From JBCCGI01 sp039029355 (lineage in GTDB: Bacteria > Planctomycetota > UBA1135 > GCA-002686595): a stretch of DNA of 64,000 nt. Shown here piece by piece: positions 32,635 to 41,397 of this stretch; the first letter of the stretch is position 1, and every line of letters begins with the position of its first letter. The position numbers and the translations under genes are program-made. The notes below the pieces were generated by a model. It saw only the letters and a list, made by a program, of their open reading frames with translations, ran no database searches and was not told the origin of the DNA. The stretch covers positions 79,202-143,201 of the forward strand of contig JBCCGI010000013.1 in the NCBI GenBank assembly GCA_039029355.1. Reading direction: 5' to 3'.

Positions 32635-32686
32635 GGGTTTCCCTAAGCTGGGGTTGCGGGCCGCTCCGACGGGCGGTCTCTCCCTT

Positions 32687-33409
32687 CTACACGCGCGTTC
32701 CCGAGCGCGATAGCCGCCAATCCTCCTCCTTCTTGAAGATCAAGAGGTGGTTGAAGCCGCGCAGGAAGAAGTTCCCTTCGGCGGCGGCGCGGTGGAAGTT
32801 GGGCCTCTCCAACTTGCGGTTGCCGCGCACTACCGCGATGTGGTCGACGGGCCGGAAGCGCGCCCGCAGCAGGGCGTAGAGCTCGAACCCGATGCCGACG
32901 AAGCCCTTCTTCTTCTTCCAGGTGTCGGAGACGTACACCGCGAGATAGCGGCGGTCGCGAAGGCAGCGGTGGACCTGGTCGAAGACCGCGTCCATCGCCT
33001 CGAAGTAGCCCGGCTCGAAGGCGTCGAGCGTGCCGATGCACTCGCCCGTGCCCGAGTACTCGATGTGCGTCGAGTACGGCGGGTCCATGAAGAAGAAGTC
33101 GGCCGCGTCGTCCTCGAGCGGAAGGTCGCGGGCGTCGGCGCGGGTGATGTCGTCGCGCGTCGGGTCCACGTCGAAGCCGCGCCCGAGCCGCCCCAGGTCC
33201 GCCGCGACGTCGAGCGTCGTGCCTCCGCCGCAGAACGGGTCCACGACCAGGTCGCCCTCGCGCGTGTAGCGCTGGAGCAGGTTCCAGATCACGTACGCCG
33301 GCGTCCGGCCCTCGAAGCGCGGGTCCCCCATCGGCCGGTCGCCGTACTGCTGGGAGGGGTAGTGCCACAGTGTCGAGGTCGATAGCTTCAGCGGCTTCTT
33401 GCGTTGCAT
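32687..33409 (-). CDS. Orphan DNA methyltransferase (DPPY type)
   Basis: 240 residues. SAM-binding motif DPFCGGGTTLDVAADLG is near residue 57 and catalytic motif FMDPPYSTHIEYSG near 108, so the order is motif I before motif IV. DPPY points to transfer to an exocyclic amino group (N6-adenine or N4-cytosine). The N-terminus has LWHYPSQQYGDRPMGDPRF, common in solitary methylases of this group. No restriction endonuclease, specificity subunit or phage gene is nearby, so the protein is probably an orphan methylase with an epigenetic role or a relic. It is divergent from the hydrolase gene with 32 bp between starts. Confidence 0.85.
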   Translation of the reverse strand: MQRKKPLKLSTSTLWHYPSQQYGDRPMGDPRFEGRTPAYVIWNLLQRYTREGDLVVDPFCGGGTTLDVAADLGRLGRGFDVDPTRDDITRADARDLPLEDDAADFFFMDPPYSTHIEYSGTGECIGTLDAFEPGYFEAMDAVFDQVHRCLRDRRYLAVYVSDTWKKKKGFVGIGFELYALLRARFRPVDHIAVVRGNRKLERPNFHRAAAEGNFFLRGFNHLLIFKKEEDWRLSRSGTRV

Positions 33410-33441
33410 CGGGAGCGCGTATCCTATCTGGGTTCGGCCCC

Positions 33442-34140
33442 ATGGCGACCCGACTCCAGCTCCCCTTCGCGTCTCGCGACCTCGACCACGTCTCGGCCCT
33501 CTACCAGGAGCCGGGCTGCGGACCGTCGCGTGGCGGCGTGCTGCTCGCGCACGGCGCGGGCTACCACATGGAGTCGCCCTTCATGACGCGGCTCGCCGAA
33601 GGGCTGGTCTCCCAGGGCTTCGGCGTCCTGCGCTTCAACTACCCCTACCGTGAGCGCGCGCTGCAGCAGGACAAGCGCATGCTGCCCCCGGACCGTGCGC
33701 CGGTCCTGGAGGGCGCCCACGCGGCGGCGCTGGCCGAGCTGACCGAGCGCAGCGGCGACGCACGCCCGCTCCTGGCCGGCAAGTCGCTCGGCGCGCGCAT
33801 CGGGACGCTGCTCGCCGCCAAGGACCACCCCTGCCGCGGGCTGATCCTGTTCGGCTACCCGCTGCACCCGGCCAAGCAGCCGCAGAAGGAGCGCTCCGAG
33901 CACTTCCCCGCCATCGTGCAGCCGGCGCTCTTCCTGCAGGGCACGCGCGACGAGCTGTGCGACCTGACGCTGCTCTCCACCGCCCTGGAGCGCTACGGCG
34001 GCACGCCCACGGTCGAGGTGCTGGACACCGCCGACCATTCGTTCCGAGTTTTGAAGAAGAGCGGGCTCTCCGAAGACGGCGTCTTCGAATGGCTGCTCGA
34101 CCGAGTTGACCGCTGGGAAGCCACGAGCTTCCCGACCTGA
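33442..34140 (+). CDS. Alpha/beta hydrolase of the KANL3/Tex30 type
   Basis: 232 residues. The hydrolase fold shows the oxyanion-turn region GGVLLAHGAGYHMESPFMTR (about 31-50), the FGVLRFNYPYRERA strand, the nucleophile elbow PLLAGKSLGARIG (Ser in GKSLG), the acid region FLQGTRDELCD and the His in DTADHSFRV. The elements fit the KANL3/Tex30/dienelactone-hydrolase-like group found in many bacteria, whose substrates are unknown. The start at MATRLQLPF follows a TATCCT element by 16 bases. It is followed by a DUF2959 lipoprotein gene after 19 bp, likely one transcript. Confidence 0.8.
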   Translation: MATRLQLPFASRDLDHVSALYQEPGCGPSRGGVLLAHGAGYHMESPFMTRLAEGLVSQGFGVLRFNYPYRERALQQDKRMLPPDRAPVLEGAHAAALAELTERSGDARPLLAGKSLGARIGTLLAAKDHPCRGLILFGYPLHPAKQPQKERSEHFPAIVQPALFLQGTRDELCDLTLLSTALERYGGTPTVEVLDTADHSFRVLKKSGLSEDGVFEWLLDRVDRWEATSFPT

Positions 34141-34159
34141 TCCGAAGGACACCCGACCG

Positions 34160-34813
34160 ATGAATCGCCTGTTCGCGCTCCTCCTCGCCTCCTCGTTCCT
34201 CCTCCTCGGCTCGTGCAAGAGCGCGTACTACGCCACGATGGAGAAGTTCGGCTACGAAAAGCGGGACCTCCTCGTCGGCGAGATCGAAGACGGTCGCGTC
34301 GAGACTGCCGAGGCCCAGGAGGAGTTCAAGACCACCTACGAGCTGTTCAAGCACGTCGCCGGCTACGACGGCGGCAACCTCGAGAAGGTCTACGAGAACC
34401 TGCAGCTCGCCTACGACAACTGCTCCGAAGCCGCCGGTGACGTGAGCTCGCGCATCGCCGACATCGAGGGCGTGGCCGGCGACCTCTTCTCGGAGTGGCA
34501 GACCGAGATCAACGACATCACCACCGACTCGATCCGCAACCAGAGCGAGCAGATGCTGCTCGACACCAAGACGCGCTACACCGACCTGATCGGCGCCATG
34601 AAGCGGGCCGAGGACAAGATGGCGCCGGTACTCCAGGTCTTTAACGACCACGTGCTGTTCCTCAAGCACAACCTGAACGCGCAGGCCATCGCCTCGCTGC
34701 AGGACGTGGTGCTGGAGATCGAGGGCGACGTGGACGCCCTCATCGCCGACATGGAGGCCTCGATCCAGGAGGCCGACGCCTTCCTCCAGTCGATGGGAGC
34801 CGAGGGCGCCTAG
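34160..34813 (+). CDS. DUF2959 lipoprotein
   Basis: 217 residues. A lipoprotein signal (LLASSFLLLGSCKSAYY, lipobox LGSC) predicts membrane anchoring. The mature part is helical, probably coiled coil, with the family-specific SAYYATMEKFGYEKRDLLV start and long heptad-like stretches (DAQEAQEEFKTTYELFKHV-like region, then EQMLLDTKTRYTDLIGAMKR). DUF2959 has no established role; the helical shape suggests an envelope-associated scaffold. It lies 19 bp after the hydrolase gene and precedes a gene for a superoxide dismutase with its own promoter-like TATTCT at 34861. Confidence 0.85.
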   Translation: MNRLFALLLASSFLLLGSCKSAYYATMEKFGYEKRDLLVGEIEDGRVETAEAQEEFKTTYELFKHVAGYDGGNLEKVYENLQLAYDNCSEAAGDVSSRIADIEGVAGDLFSEWQTEINDITTDSIRNQSEQMLLDTKTRYTDLIGAMKRAEDKMAPVLQVFNDHVLFLKHNLNAQAIASLQDVVLEIEGDVDALIADMEASIQEADAFLQSMGAEGA

Positions 34814-34925
34814 GCCCCGGCTGCGCCGCGAGCCCCTTCCGCGGGGAGCGGCTCAGGCGTTATTCTCCCCGTCCCCGCCCGCGGTGGGCGGGGAGCATCC
34901 GAATCCTACGCACGAGGTCTTTACC

Positions 34926-35453
34926 GTGATCCGCACGACGCTGCTGCTCGCCGCCCTCCCGTTCCTCGCCGCCCCGCGCTCCGCGCCCGCCCCGGCCGCT
35001 CCGGCGGCCCCGGTCCACTGCCAGGTGCCCTGCGGGATCTACGGCGACCGGATGCGCATCGACATGCTGATGGAAGACGCCGCGACCATCGAGAAGGGCA
35101 TGGCGATGATCACGCAGCTCGAGCAGGAGGGCGCCGGCAGCGCCAACCAGATGGTCCGCTGGGTGATGAACAAGGACGAGCACGCCCAGGCCATCCAGGA
35201 GACCGTCGCCTCGTACTGGCTCGCCCAGCGCATCAAGGCGCCCAAGGAGGCGACCGAGGAGGCGATGGCCAAGTACCACAAGCAGCTGACGCTGATGCAC
35301 GGCATCACGGTCGCCGCGATGAAGTGCAAGCAGACGGTCGCCAAGGAGCACGTCGAGCAGATGCGCAAGCTGGCGATCGAGTTCAGCGCCACGTACTTCA
35401 CGGCGGAAGATCTCCAGCACATCCGCAGCCACCACGACGACGATCACCGCTAG
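34926..35453 (+). CDS. sodN: Nickel superoxide dismutase with signal peptide
   Basis: 175 residues. After a hydrophobic leader (TTLLLAALPFLAAPRSAPA) and a Pro/Ala spacer comes the Ni-hook HCQVPCGIYGD, with His31, Cys32, Cys36 and Tyr39 at the exact spacing of mature Ni-SOD (His1, Cys2, Cys6, Tyr9). The remaining 135 residues form the expected four-helix bundle. The enzyme converts superoxide to O2 and H2O2. The ligand His must be the N-terminus of the mature chain, so cleavage between Val30 and His31 is required; a signal peptidase or a separate protease could do it, and no sodX-type peptidase gene is near. The GTG start has GAGG eight bases upstream. It probably acts outside the cytoplasm. 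Confidence 0.9.
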   Translation: MIRTTLLLAALPFLAAPRSAPAPAAPAAPVHCQVPCGIYGDRMRIDMLMEDAATIEKGMAMITQLEQEGAGSANQMVRWVMNKDEHAQAIQETVASYWLAQRIKAPKEATEEAMAKYHKQLTLMHGITVAAMKCKQTVAKEHVEQMRKLAIEFSATYFTAEDLQHIRSHHDDDHR

Positions 35454-35466
35454 ATCGACGGCCCAC

Positions 35467-35544
35467 GCCTCGCTCCCGCCGCGGCCTGGAGGCCTCGACC
35501 TCTCGGCGGGAGTGAGGCGCGCGGGCGGTGCCGCCACCGCCCGC
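35467..35544. terminator. Two stacked hairpins between sodN and the acetyltransferase gene
   Basis: The first pairs GCCTCGCTCCCGCCG with CGGCGGGAGTGAGGC over 15 bp with one G-U. The second, GCGGGCGGTG-CCGC-CACCGCCCGC, begins three bases later with a perfect 10-bp stem. Neither has a T-run; together they separate two convergent genes. Confidence 0.55.
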
Positions 35545-35555
35545 GGCGGGCGACG

Positions 35556-36092
35556 CTAGCCGTCGTCGCGCAGCCAGGCCATGGCGATGGTGTCGACGTA
35601 CTCGCCGTCGCGCCACGCGTACTTGCGGTACACGCCCTCGCGCTGGAAGCCGAGCTTCTCGTAGAGCCGGATCGCGGGCTCGTTGTCGACGAAGACGCCC
35701 AGCTCGATGCGCTCGATGTGCAGCCAGTTCACGGCCAGGTCGAGCGCGGCCTCCATCAGCCGCGTCCCGATGCCGCGGCCCTGGAAGTCGTCGTGGACCT
35801 GCATGCCGAGGGAGGCCGAGTGGCTGCGACGGGGCCGCGGGTGCCGGTGGAGCCCGATCATGCCCACCACGCGGTCGCGGCCCTGGTCGCGCACGACCGC
35901 GACCAGCGTGTGACGCTGGGCGTCGACCTTGAGCATCTGCTCGCGGATGTCGAGCGGCGAGCGATACGGGGACTGCAGCGTCCCGCGCACGCAGCCCGGC
36001 TGGTGGAAGAGGTCGATGACGTCGTCGATGTCGCCCTCGGCGAGGGCCCGGATCTCGACGCCTTCGAGCTGCGGGCGCTGGTCGGGGCTCAT
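35556..36092 (-). CDS. GNAT family N-acetyltransferase
   Basis: 178 residues. Acetyl-CoA-binding motif A is MQVHDDFQGRGIGTRLMEAAL (Q/R-x-x-G-x-G/A at QGRGIG), followed by WLHIERIELGVFVDNEPAIR and LYEKLGFQREGVYRKYAWRD, the standard SpeG/RimJ-like end. The N-terminus has VEIRALAEGDIDDVIDLFH. The acceptor (polyamine, amino sugar or protein N-terminus) cannot be told from sequence. It is on the same strand as the M3 peptidase gene, 17 bp downstream of its stop, so the two may be co-transcribed. Confidence 0.87.
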   Translation of the reverse strand: MSPDQRPQLEGVEIRALAEGDIDDVIDLFHQPGCVRGTLQSPYRSPLDIREQMLKVDAQRHTLVAVVRDQGRDRVVGMIGLHRHPRPRRSHSASLGMQVHDDFQGRGIGTRLMEAALDLAVNWLHIERIELGVFVDNEPAIRLYEKLGFQREGVYRKYAWRDGEYVDTIAMAWLRDDG

Positions 36093-36109
36093 GAGGACCA
36101 CACGACGCG

Positions 36110-38020
36110 CTAGCGCGTCAGCCAGCCCTCGAAGGCCTCGAAGCCGTAGTCGCGGCCGAGGAAGTCGCGCACCAGCTCCTTGCCGTCCTTCGAGCCGCCC
36201 GGGCCGAGCACCTTGCCGCGGTACTCGTTGGCGGTCGAGGTCTCCATCAGGTCGCCTTCGAAGCGCGTGAAGAGGTCCTTCGCGATGACCAGCGACCACA
36301 TGTAGGTGTAGTACATCGCCGAGTAGCCGTGCAGGTGGCCGAACGAAGCGTGGAAGTTCGTACCGTCGGTGTGCGGCGTGGGCAGCAGCTCGGTCTTCAG
36401 CGCGACCATGTCGCGCGTGACGTCGACGTCGGCGGGGTCGCGGTCGTAGTACGTGAGCGACAGCCGCGCGAAGAACATCTGCTGGAGCACCTGCAGTCCC
36501 TTGCCGTACTCCTCGGCCGAGCGCATGCGCTGCACCATCTCGGCCGGGATCGGCTCGCCGGTTTCGTAGTGCGTCGCGAAGGTGGCGAGGACGTCCGGGC
36601 TCCAGGCCCACTCCTCGAACATCTGGCTGGGCACCTCGACGAAGTCCCACTCGGTCGCGACGCCCGAGAAGCGCGCGAAGCGTTGCGCGCCGCCGAACAG
36701 GTGGTGCAGCAGGTGGCCGAACTCGTGGAAGAACGTCGTCACCTGGTCGTGCAGCAGCAGCGCCGGGTCGTCGTCCGTGGGCTCGGGGAAGTTGCACGCG
36801 ATGCACGCCTCGGGCAGCACGTCGCCGCTGACGCCTTCGGAGATGTGGAACATCGCCGCGTGCTTGAACTTGTTCTCGCGCGGGTGCATGTCGAGGAAGA
36901 AGCGCGCGCTCACCTCGCCACCGTCGAGGATCTCGTAGCAGCGGACCGACGGGTGCCAGACGTCCGCGTCGGGCACCTCGCGGAAGTCGACGCCGTAGAG
37001 CGACGCGCTGGTCTTCAGCACCCCGTCGAGCACGCGCGGGAAGGCGAAGTAGGGGCGTGCCTCCTGGGAGTCGAAGCCGTGACGGCTGGCCTTGACGCGC
37101 TCGGTGAGGAAGAGCCGCTCCCACTCGTTGACCACGTCGGCGCCCTGGTCGAGCTGGCGCTTCTGCTCGAGCAGCTCGGCGAACTCGGCCTCGGCGCGCG
37201 GGCGCGCGAGGTCGACGATGCGGTCGAGGAAGCCGCGCACCTCGGCGGCGCTCGTGACCATCTTGTCCTCGGTGACGTAGTCGGCGTAGTTGGCGTAGCC
37301 GAGGGTCGAGGCAAGCTCGTGGCGCTTGGCGAGGAGCCGCGGCAACAGCTCGACGTTCTCGGGCATCGCGCGGTTGGTCGAGGCCAGCAGGAAGCCGCGC
37401 TTCACGTCGCTGCGCTCGGCGAACGACAGCACCGCCATGCGCTCGGCCGGATCGGTCGACAACTCGACGGTGCCGTCCTCGCGCTCGGGGTGCGCGGCGA
37501 GGAAGTCGGCCGGCAGCCCCGCGAGCCCGGCGTGGCCGTCCTCGACCACGTACGTGCGCCCGCCGGTCATGATGTTGCGATCAAACTCCTGCCCGATGCG
37601 CACGAGCTCCTCCTGGAGCCCACGCACCTTTTCGCGCGTCGCCTCATCGCGGTCGACGCCGCTGCGGCGGTAGTCGCGCAGCGCGTGCTCGAGCACGCGC
37701 GCATCCTCGGCCGGCGCGCCGGCCGGGTCGAGGGCGCGCAGCCGGTCGTAGACGCCGCGGTGCAGGGCGATCTCGGTCGAGAGCGCTGCGATCTCCTGCT
37801 CGAGCTCCTCGCAGGTCTCGCGCACGTCGTCCTGCGGGTGGGCGTGGGTGAAGAGGTGCACCCGGCCGGCAACGCCGTTCAGCGGCCGGCGGAGCTGGTC
37901 GAAGGCGAGCACGGCGTCCGAGAAGGAGGTGTCGGCCGGAAGCTCGAGGAAGCGGTCGACGTTGGCACGGCAGCGGGCAATCGCTTCCCGCGCCTCAGCT
38001 GCGAAGGCTTGGGCGTCCAT
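36110..38020 (-). CDS. M3 family zinc oligopeptidase
   Basis: 636 residues, close to the usual length for thimet oligopeptidase and oligopeptidase A. The zinc site is FHEFGHLLHHLFGG near residue 433 (HEFGH), with the downstream zinc Glu in the VEVPSQMFEEWAWSPDVLA segment. Family motifs LHDQVTTFFHE and NFPEPTDDDPALLLHD precede it. The enzyme degrades short peptides in the cytoplasm. There is no signal peptide. It sits between inositol-phosphate synthase (upstream) and an acetyltransferase (downstream) on the minus strand. Confidence 0.93.
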   Translation of the reverse strand: MDAQAFAAEAREAIARCRANVDRFLELPADTSFSDAVLAFDQLRRPLNGVAGRVHLFTHAHPQDDVRETCEELEQEIAALSTEIALHRGVYDRLRALDPAGAPAEDARVLEHALRDYRRSGVDRDEATREKVRGLQEELVRIGQEFDRNIMTGGRTYVVEDGHAGLAGLPADFLAAHPEREDGTVELSTDPAERMAVLSFAERSDVKRGFLLASTNRAMPENVELLPRLLAKRHELASTLGYANYADYVTEDKMVTSAAEVRGFLDRIVDLARPRAEAEFAELLEQKRQLDQGADVVNEWERLFLTERVKASRHGFDSQEARPYFAFPRVLDGVLKTSASLYGVDFREVPDADVWHPSVRCYEILDGGEVSARFFLDMHPRENKFKHAAMFHISEGVSGDVLPEACIACNFPEPTDDDPALLLHDQVTTFFHEFGHLLHHLFGGAQRFARFSGVATEWDFVEVPSQMFEEWAWSPDVLATFATHYETGEPIPAEMVQRMRSAEEYGKGLQVLQQMFFARLSLTYYDRDPADVDVTRDMVALKTELLPTPHTDGTNFHASFGHLHGYSAMYYTYMWSLVIAKDLFTRFEGDLMETSTANEYRGKVLGPGGSKDGKELVRDFLGRDYGFEAFEGWLTR

Positions 38021-38062
38021 CTTGTTGTCCTGTCGGGACGGAGAGCCGTCCGGTGTCAGGTG

Positions 38063-39295
38063 TCAGGCGTCGGCGAGCACGCGCTCGCCGTAATCGAGGA
38101 GGGCGCGGAACTGCGCGTGGAAGTCGTGCTCGGCCGCGCCCTTGGCCGTGAGCGGCGACTTGAAGAAGCAGGCGGCCTGCTCCATCTCGCCCGCCTCGCC
38201 GCGCGCCGCCGCCAGATCGGTCAGGCGCACCAGGTCGAGCACGAGCGGAGCGGCCAGGGCCGAGTCGCTGCCCTGCCAGGTCAGCTGCAGGCTCATCCGC
38301 GCCCCGAGGAAGCCCTCGAAGTGGATGAAGTCCCAGGCGGTCTTCCAGTCGTGCAGCGACGGAACGAAGTCGATGCCGACCTCGGTGTGCAGGCTCTCGT
38401 TCGACGGGCCGAGGATCGCGCGCAGCGCGGCGTCCTTGCTGCGCCGCTTGGCCTCGCGCCGCACCGGGTCCGAGAGCACCTCGCCGTCGCGGTTGCCGAG
38501 CATGTTGTAGCCCTGCCACGACATCACGCGCAGCGCGCGCGCCGCGAACATCGGTGCGAGCGCCGTCTTCAGGAGCGTCTCGCCCGTCTTGCCGTCGTTC
38601 CCGCAGTGGGGCATGCCCTCGCGCAGCGCCAGCTCGCGAAGCGCCGGCAGCGACGCGCCGCGGTTCGGCGTGAAGTTCACGAAGGGGCAACCGCACTGCA
38701 GCGCGGCAAAGGCGTACACCGATGAGGCCGGCAGCTCGGCAACGTCGCTCTCGAGGTCGGTCTCCAGCCGGCCGAGCTTCGACCAAGCCTCGCGCTCCTC
38801 GCGCCAGGACTCGGTGCTCGCGACGTACACGACCAGGACGCGGTCGAGGTTGAGCCCTTCGCGGAACGACACCAGGTCGGCCGAGATGCGCTCGATCTGC
38901 TCGATCTGCGGCGCCGCGCCGAGCCGCGCCGACTCGGGGTCCAGGTCCGCCAGCCCCACCTCGGGGCCGTCGAGCACGCCGGGCCGGATGCGGGCCTCGA
39001 ACGCGGCGGCGTCGGAGGCGCCGGCGGCGACCAGGTCGGCCGGCAGCACGCCGTGCCGCGCGAGGTCCGCGGCGGTCGAGCTCTGATCGCCGCGCAGAAT
39101 GTCGTGGCCACCGAGCACGATCTCGTCGAACCCGACCAGCGGCAGCGCCGCCAGCGGGCCGCGCGCGGTCGTGATGCCGGTCGGCTCGATCATGCTCTGC
39201 CGCAGCCCCGACAGGCCATAGGCAACGCAGGTGGAGATCGCGCCGCGCGCCCCCACCAACCACACTCCGAGCCGGCGTCCTGTTTGTTCCTGCAT
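38063..39295 (-). CDS. ino1: myo-Inositol-1-phosphate synthase
   Basis: 410 residues. It converts glucose 6-phosphate to inositol 1-phosphate with bound NAD. The NAD-binding start is LGVWLVGARGAISTCVAYGL. Family motifs follow: VVYVASTESWREE, ALQCGCPFVNFTPN, GNDGKTGETLLKTALAPMFA (substrate and NAD loop), WQGYNMLGNRDGEVL and DFVPSLHDWKTAWDFIHFEG. The ATG at MQEQTGRRL was chosen because earlier in-frame residues are non-conserved Arg/Pro-rich sequence. Products may serve inositol lipids or compatible solutes; no partner gene is nearby. It starts 4 bp before the stop of the membrane-protein gene upstream, so the two are probably linked. Confidence 0.93.
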   Translation of the reverse strand: MQEQTGRRLGVWLVGARGAISTCVAYGLSGLRQSMIEPTGITTARGPLAALPLVGFDEIVLGGHDILRGDQSSTAADLARHGVLPADLVAAGASDAAAFEARIRPGVLDGPEVGLADLDPESARLGAAPQIEQIERISADLVSFREGLNLDRVLVVYVASTESWREEREAWSKLGRLETDLESDVAELPASSVYAFAALQCGCPFVNFTPNRGASLPALRELALREGMPHCGNDGKTGETLLKTALAPMFAARALRVMSWQGYNMLGNRDGEVLSDPVRREAKRRSKDAALRAILGPSNESLHTEVGIDFVPSLHDWKTAWDFIHFEGFLGARMSLQLTWQGSDSALAAPLVLDLVRLTDLAAARGEAGEMEQAACFFKSPLTAKGAAEHDFHAQFRALLDYGERVLADA

Positions 39296-39299
39296 TGGG

Positions 39300-40382
39300 C
39301 TACTCGTCCGCGGCGTCGCGCGTGCGCTCCAGCCAGCGGCGCACGACGTCGTCGTACTCCGCAGGCCACCAGGCGCCCGCGCTCGAGCCGCTCTCGACCG
39401 CGCCCCGGGCGGCCGGAACGGGGCGGCCCTCACCGGTCGAGGGCCCGTCCCCGCCCCCCTCGCCGGAGGTGGCGTCGAGTGGAGTCGAGCCGGACATTGT
39501 GCCGTCTTCGGGGCCTCCCGTCACTCCGCCGCCCCCGGCTCCCTCGCCCCCCGCCCCCCCGCCGTCCGCGGGCTCGTCCGGGGCCTCGGGCTCGGTTCCG
39601 GCCGCCGCGTGCTCGCGCTGGAGGACCTGCCGGACGGCGTCGAGCCAGCTTCTCGATTCGGTTAGGGAGCGGCCGAGCTCCGGGGTCCGGGCGGCCTCGT
39701 CGCCGAGGGCCGCCAACTTGCGGTCCAGCTCCTCGACCCGCCGCAGGGCCGCCTCGGGGTCCTCCTCGCGCAGCTGCTCGAGGTCGCGGGCGAGCTGACG
39801 GGCCTGCGCCAGCGCCGCCTGGGCCTGGCGGGCGGTCTCCAGCGGGGTGCCCTCGGACTCGATCGCGGCGACCTGGACGCCCTCCAGGCCCTCGATCAGC
39901 CCGCGCGCCACCCCGGTCAGGCTCGGGACCTCGGGCTCCGAGCGGGTGAGCTGCAGCGCCACCGCGAGCGCGGTCGCGGCCAGGAGCGGCGCCGCCACCG
40001 GCAGCGCCAGGGGCGGCAGCACCGCGCGCAGGGCGTCGCGCCGCCGCAGCCGCGACAGGACGCGGCCCAGGAGCAGCCGCGCGAGCGGAGCCTGGGCCTC
40101 CTCGCGCAGCTCCAGCTCGTAGGCCGTCACCAGCGCTCCCTGGTGCCGCAGCTTGCGGTCGATCCTGCGCGCGACCTCATGCGGCGCGACGCGGTGCTCC
40201 AGCTTCCACGAGCTCGCGCAGAGCAGGCCGCCGAGCACCGCCGCGATCCACAGGTCGACCCGCCCGAGCGCAACGCCGCCGAGCGCCCCGGCCGAGAGCA
40301 CCAGGCACAGGGCCGACACGCCGAGCAGCACGCTCTCCCCCCACCGCGCGGCCGAGAGGCCGAACCACGCATGGCGCACCAC
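39300..40382 (-). CDS. Uncharacterised membrane protein with coiled coil and Gly/Glu-rich tail
   Basis: About 360 residues. The start is uncertain: the first in-frame GTG not inside the upstream gene (VVRHAWFGLSAARW) was chosen. Two hydrophobic helices at about 15-60 and a third at about 115-145 (LPPLALPVAAPLLAATALAV) surround an Arg-rich cytosolic stretch (EVARRIDRKLRHQGALVTAY). Residues about 175-275 are strongly heptad-like (AQAALAQARQLARDLEQLRE). A Gly/Ser/Pro/Glu linker leads to a conserved-looking end (AWWPAEYDDVVRRWLERTRD). The layout resembles DUF4175-type planctomycete proteins, but I do not assign it. It lies 83 bp downstream of the YdjY-domain gene on the same strand. Confidence 0.6.
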   Translation of the reverse strand: MVRHAWFGLSAARWGESVLLGVSALCLVLSAGALGGVALGRVDLWIAAVLGGLLCASSWKLEHRVAPHEVARRIDRKLRHQGALVTAYELELREEAQAPLARLLLGRVLSRLRRRDALRAVLPPLALPVAAPLLAATALAVALQLTRSEPEVPSLTGVARGLIEGLEGVQVAAIESEGTPLETARQAQAALAQARQLARDLEQLREEDPEAALRRVEELDRKLAALGDEAARTPELGRSLTESRSWLDAVRQVLQREHAAAGTEPEAPDEPADGGGAGGEGAGGGGVTGGPEDGTMSGSTPLDATSGEGGGDGPSTGEGRPVPAARGAVESGSSAGAWWPAEYDDVVRRWLERTRDAADE

Positions 40383-40465
40383 GCCGGCGACCGAGGACGG
40401 CGAGCCCTCGTCGCCGCGCAGGTCCCCGGTGCGCCACGAGCGCTCCGTACCGCCGGCGCGGGCCG

Positions 40466-41347
40466 CTATCGGCGCTGCTCCCGCTCCGCGCCCTCGGAGT
40501 CGTCGGGCTCGCCCTGCTGCTCCAGCGCCGCCGGATCGACGACCGGCAGGCGGTCGCGCCACTCGTCGGGCAGCGAGGTCAGCGGCGTGCTCGAGAAGAT
40601 CAACTCGACCCCGGCGTCGCGCGGGGGCACGAGCCAAGCGTTCGGCATCCAGATCGACTGGTCCTCACACTCGGGGAGCGCGGGCGTCATCAGCGTGTGG
40701 CCCTCGCGGAAGAACGAGATGTTGATCAGGTTGCCCTCGACGTCGGCGGCGAACACCTCCTGCCCGTCGTCGTCTTCGAGGAAGGTCGAGCCCAGGTACA
40801 CCCAGGGATGACGCCGCATGCTGCGGCCGGTCTCGAGGTTGGCGACCAGGTCCTCCACGCGGAAGAAGAAGGTCTCGTCGCCCTCGCGCCAGGCGACGTA
40901 GAGCAGGAGACCCTGGCCCTCGGGGCCCTCGGGCGGGAACACGCGGTAGGGCCGCTTGCCCGCGCGGCGCTCCTCGAGCGTCGGCGGCGGGTCGATGCGC
41001 TCCCAGCTCGCGTTCGTGCCGACCTGGGCGCCGATCGCGAGCAGCCCGGCGTTCAGCAGGCTGGGCTGGATGTCGGTCACGAAGAGCGACTCGTGCGCGG
41101 CCCCGCCGGGCGCGACGAGCAGGTACTCCAGGAGGTCGTACCGCACGAGCGCGCGCGCCGCGATCGACACGGTGCCGCGCTCGTGATCGAGCCGCACGCC
41201 GCCCTCCTCCAAGAGCGCGGTGAGGGCCGCCTGGGCGTCGCCCCCCTCCTGCGGGCCCGCAGCCGGCTTGGATTCGGGGGCGCGGCCCGCGAGGGCCAGC
41301 GGAAGAGCGAGCGCCAGGAGCGCGGTTCGGGGCGCGATTTGGGTCAT
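40466..41347 (-). CDS. Secreted YdjY-domain protein
   Basis: 293 residues. A signal peptide (TALLALALPLALAGRAPES) precedes the YdjY domain: VRLDHERGTVSIAARALVRY, LLEYLLVAPGGAAHESLFVT, DIQPSLLNAGLLAIGAQVG, and later DVEGNLINISFF and ECEDQSIWMPNAWLVPPRDA. YdjY is found in E. coli next to ferredoxin-like genes, and its role is unknown. The protein is longer than the domain alone by about 60 residues of acidic tail (DPAALEQQGEPDDSEGAERE). It is divergent from the M16 peptidase gene across a 140-bp gap with a palindrome. Confidence 0.83.
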   Translation of the reverse strand: MTQIAPRTALLALALPLALAGRAPESKPAAGPQEGGDAQAALTALLEEGGVRLDHERGTVSIAARALVRYDLLEYLLVAPGGAAHESLFVTDIQPSLLNAGLLAIGAQVGTNASWERIDPPPTLEERRAGKRPYRVFPPEGPEGQGLLLYVAWREGDETFFFRVEDLVANLETGRSMRRHPWVYLGSTFLEDDDGQEVFAADVEGNLINISFFREGHTLMTPALPECEDQSIWMPNAWLVPPRDAGVELIFSSTPLTSLPDEWRDRLPVVDPAALEQQGEPDDSEGAEREQRR

Positions 41348-41397
41348 AGGTTGGTTTTGGATAGGTGCTCGGGCGGGGAAACGCAAGCGGAGCCGTT

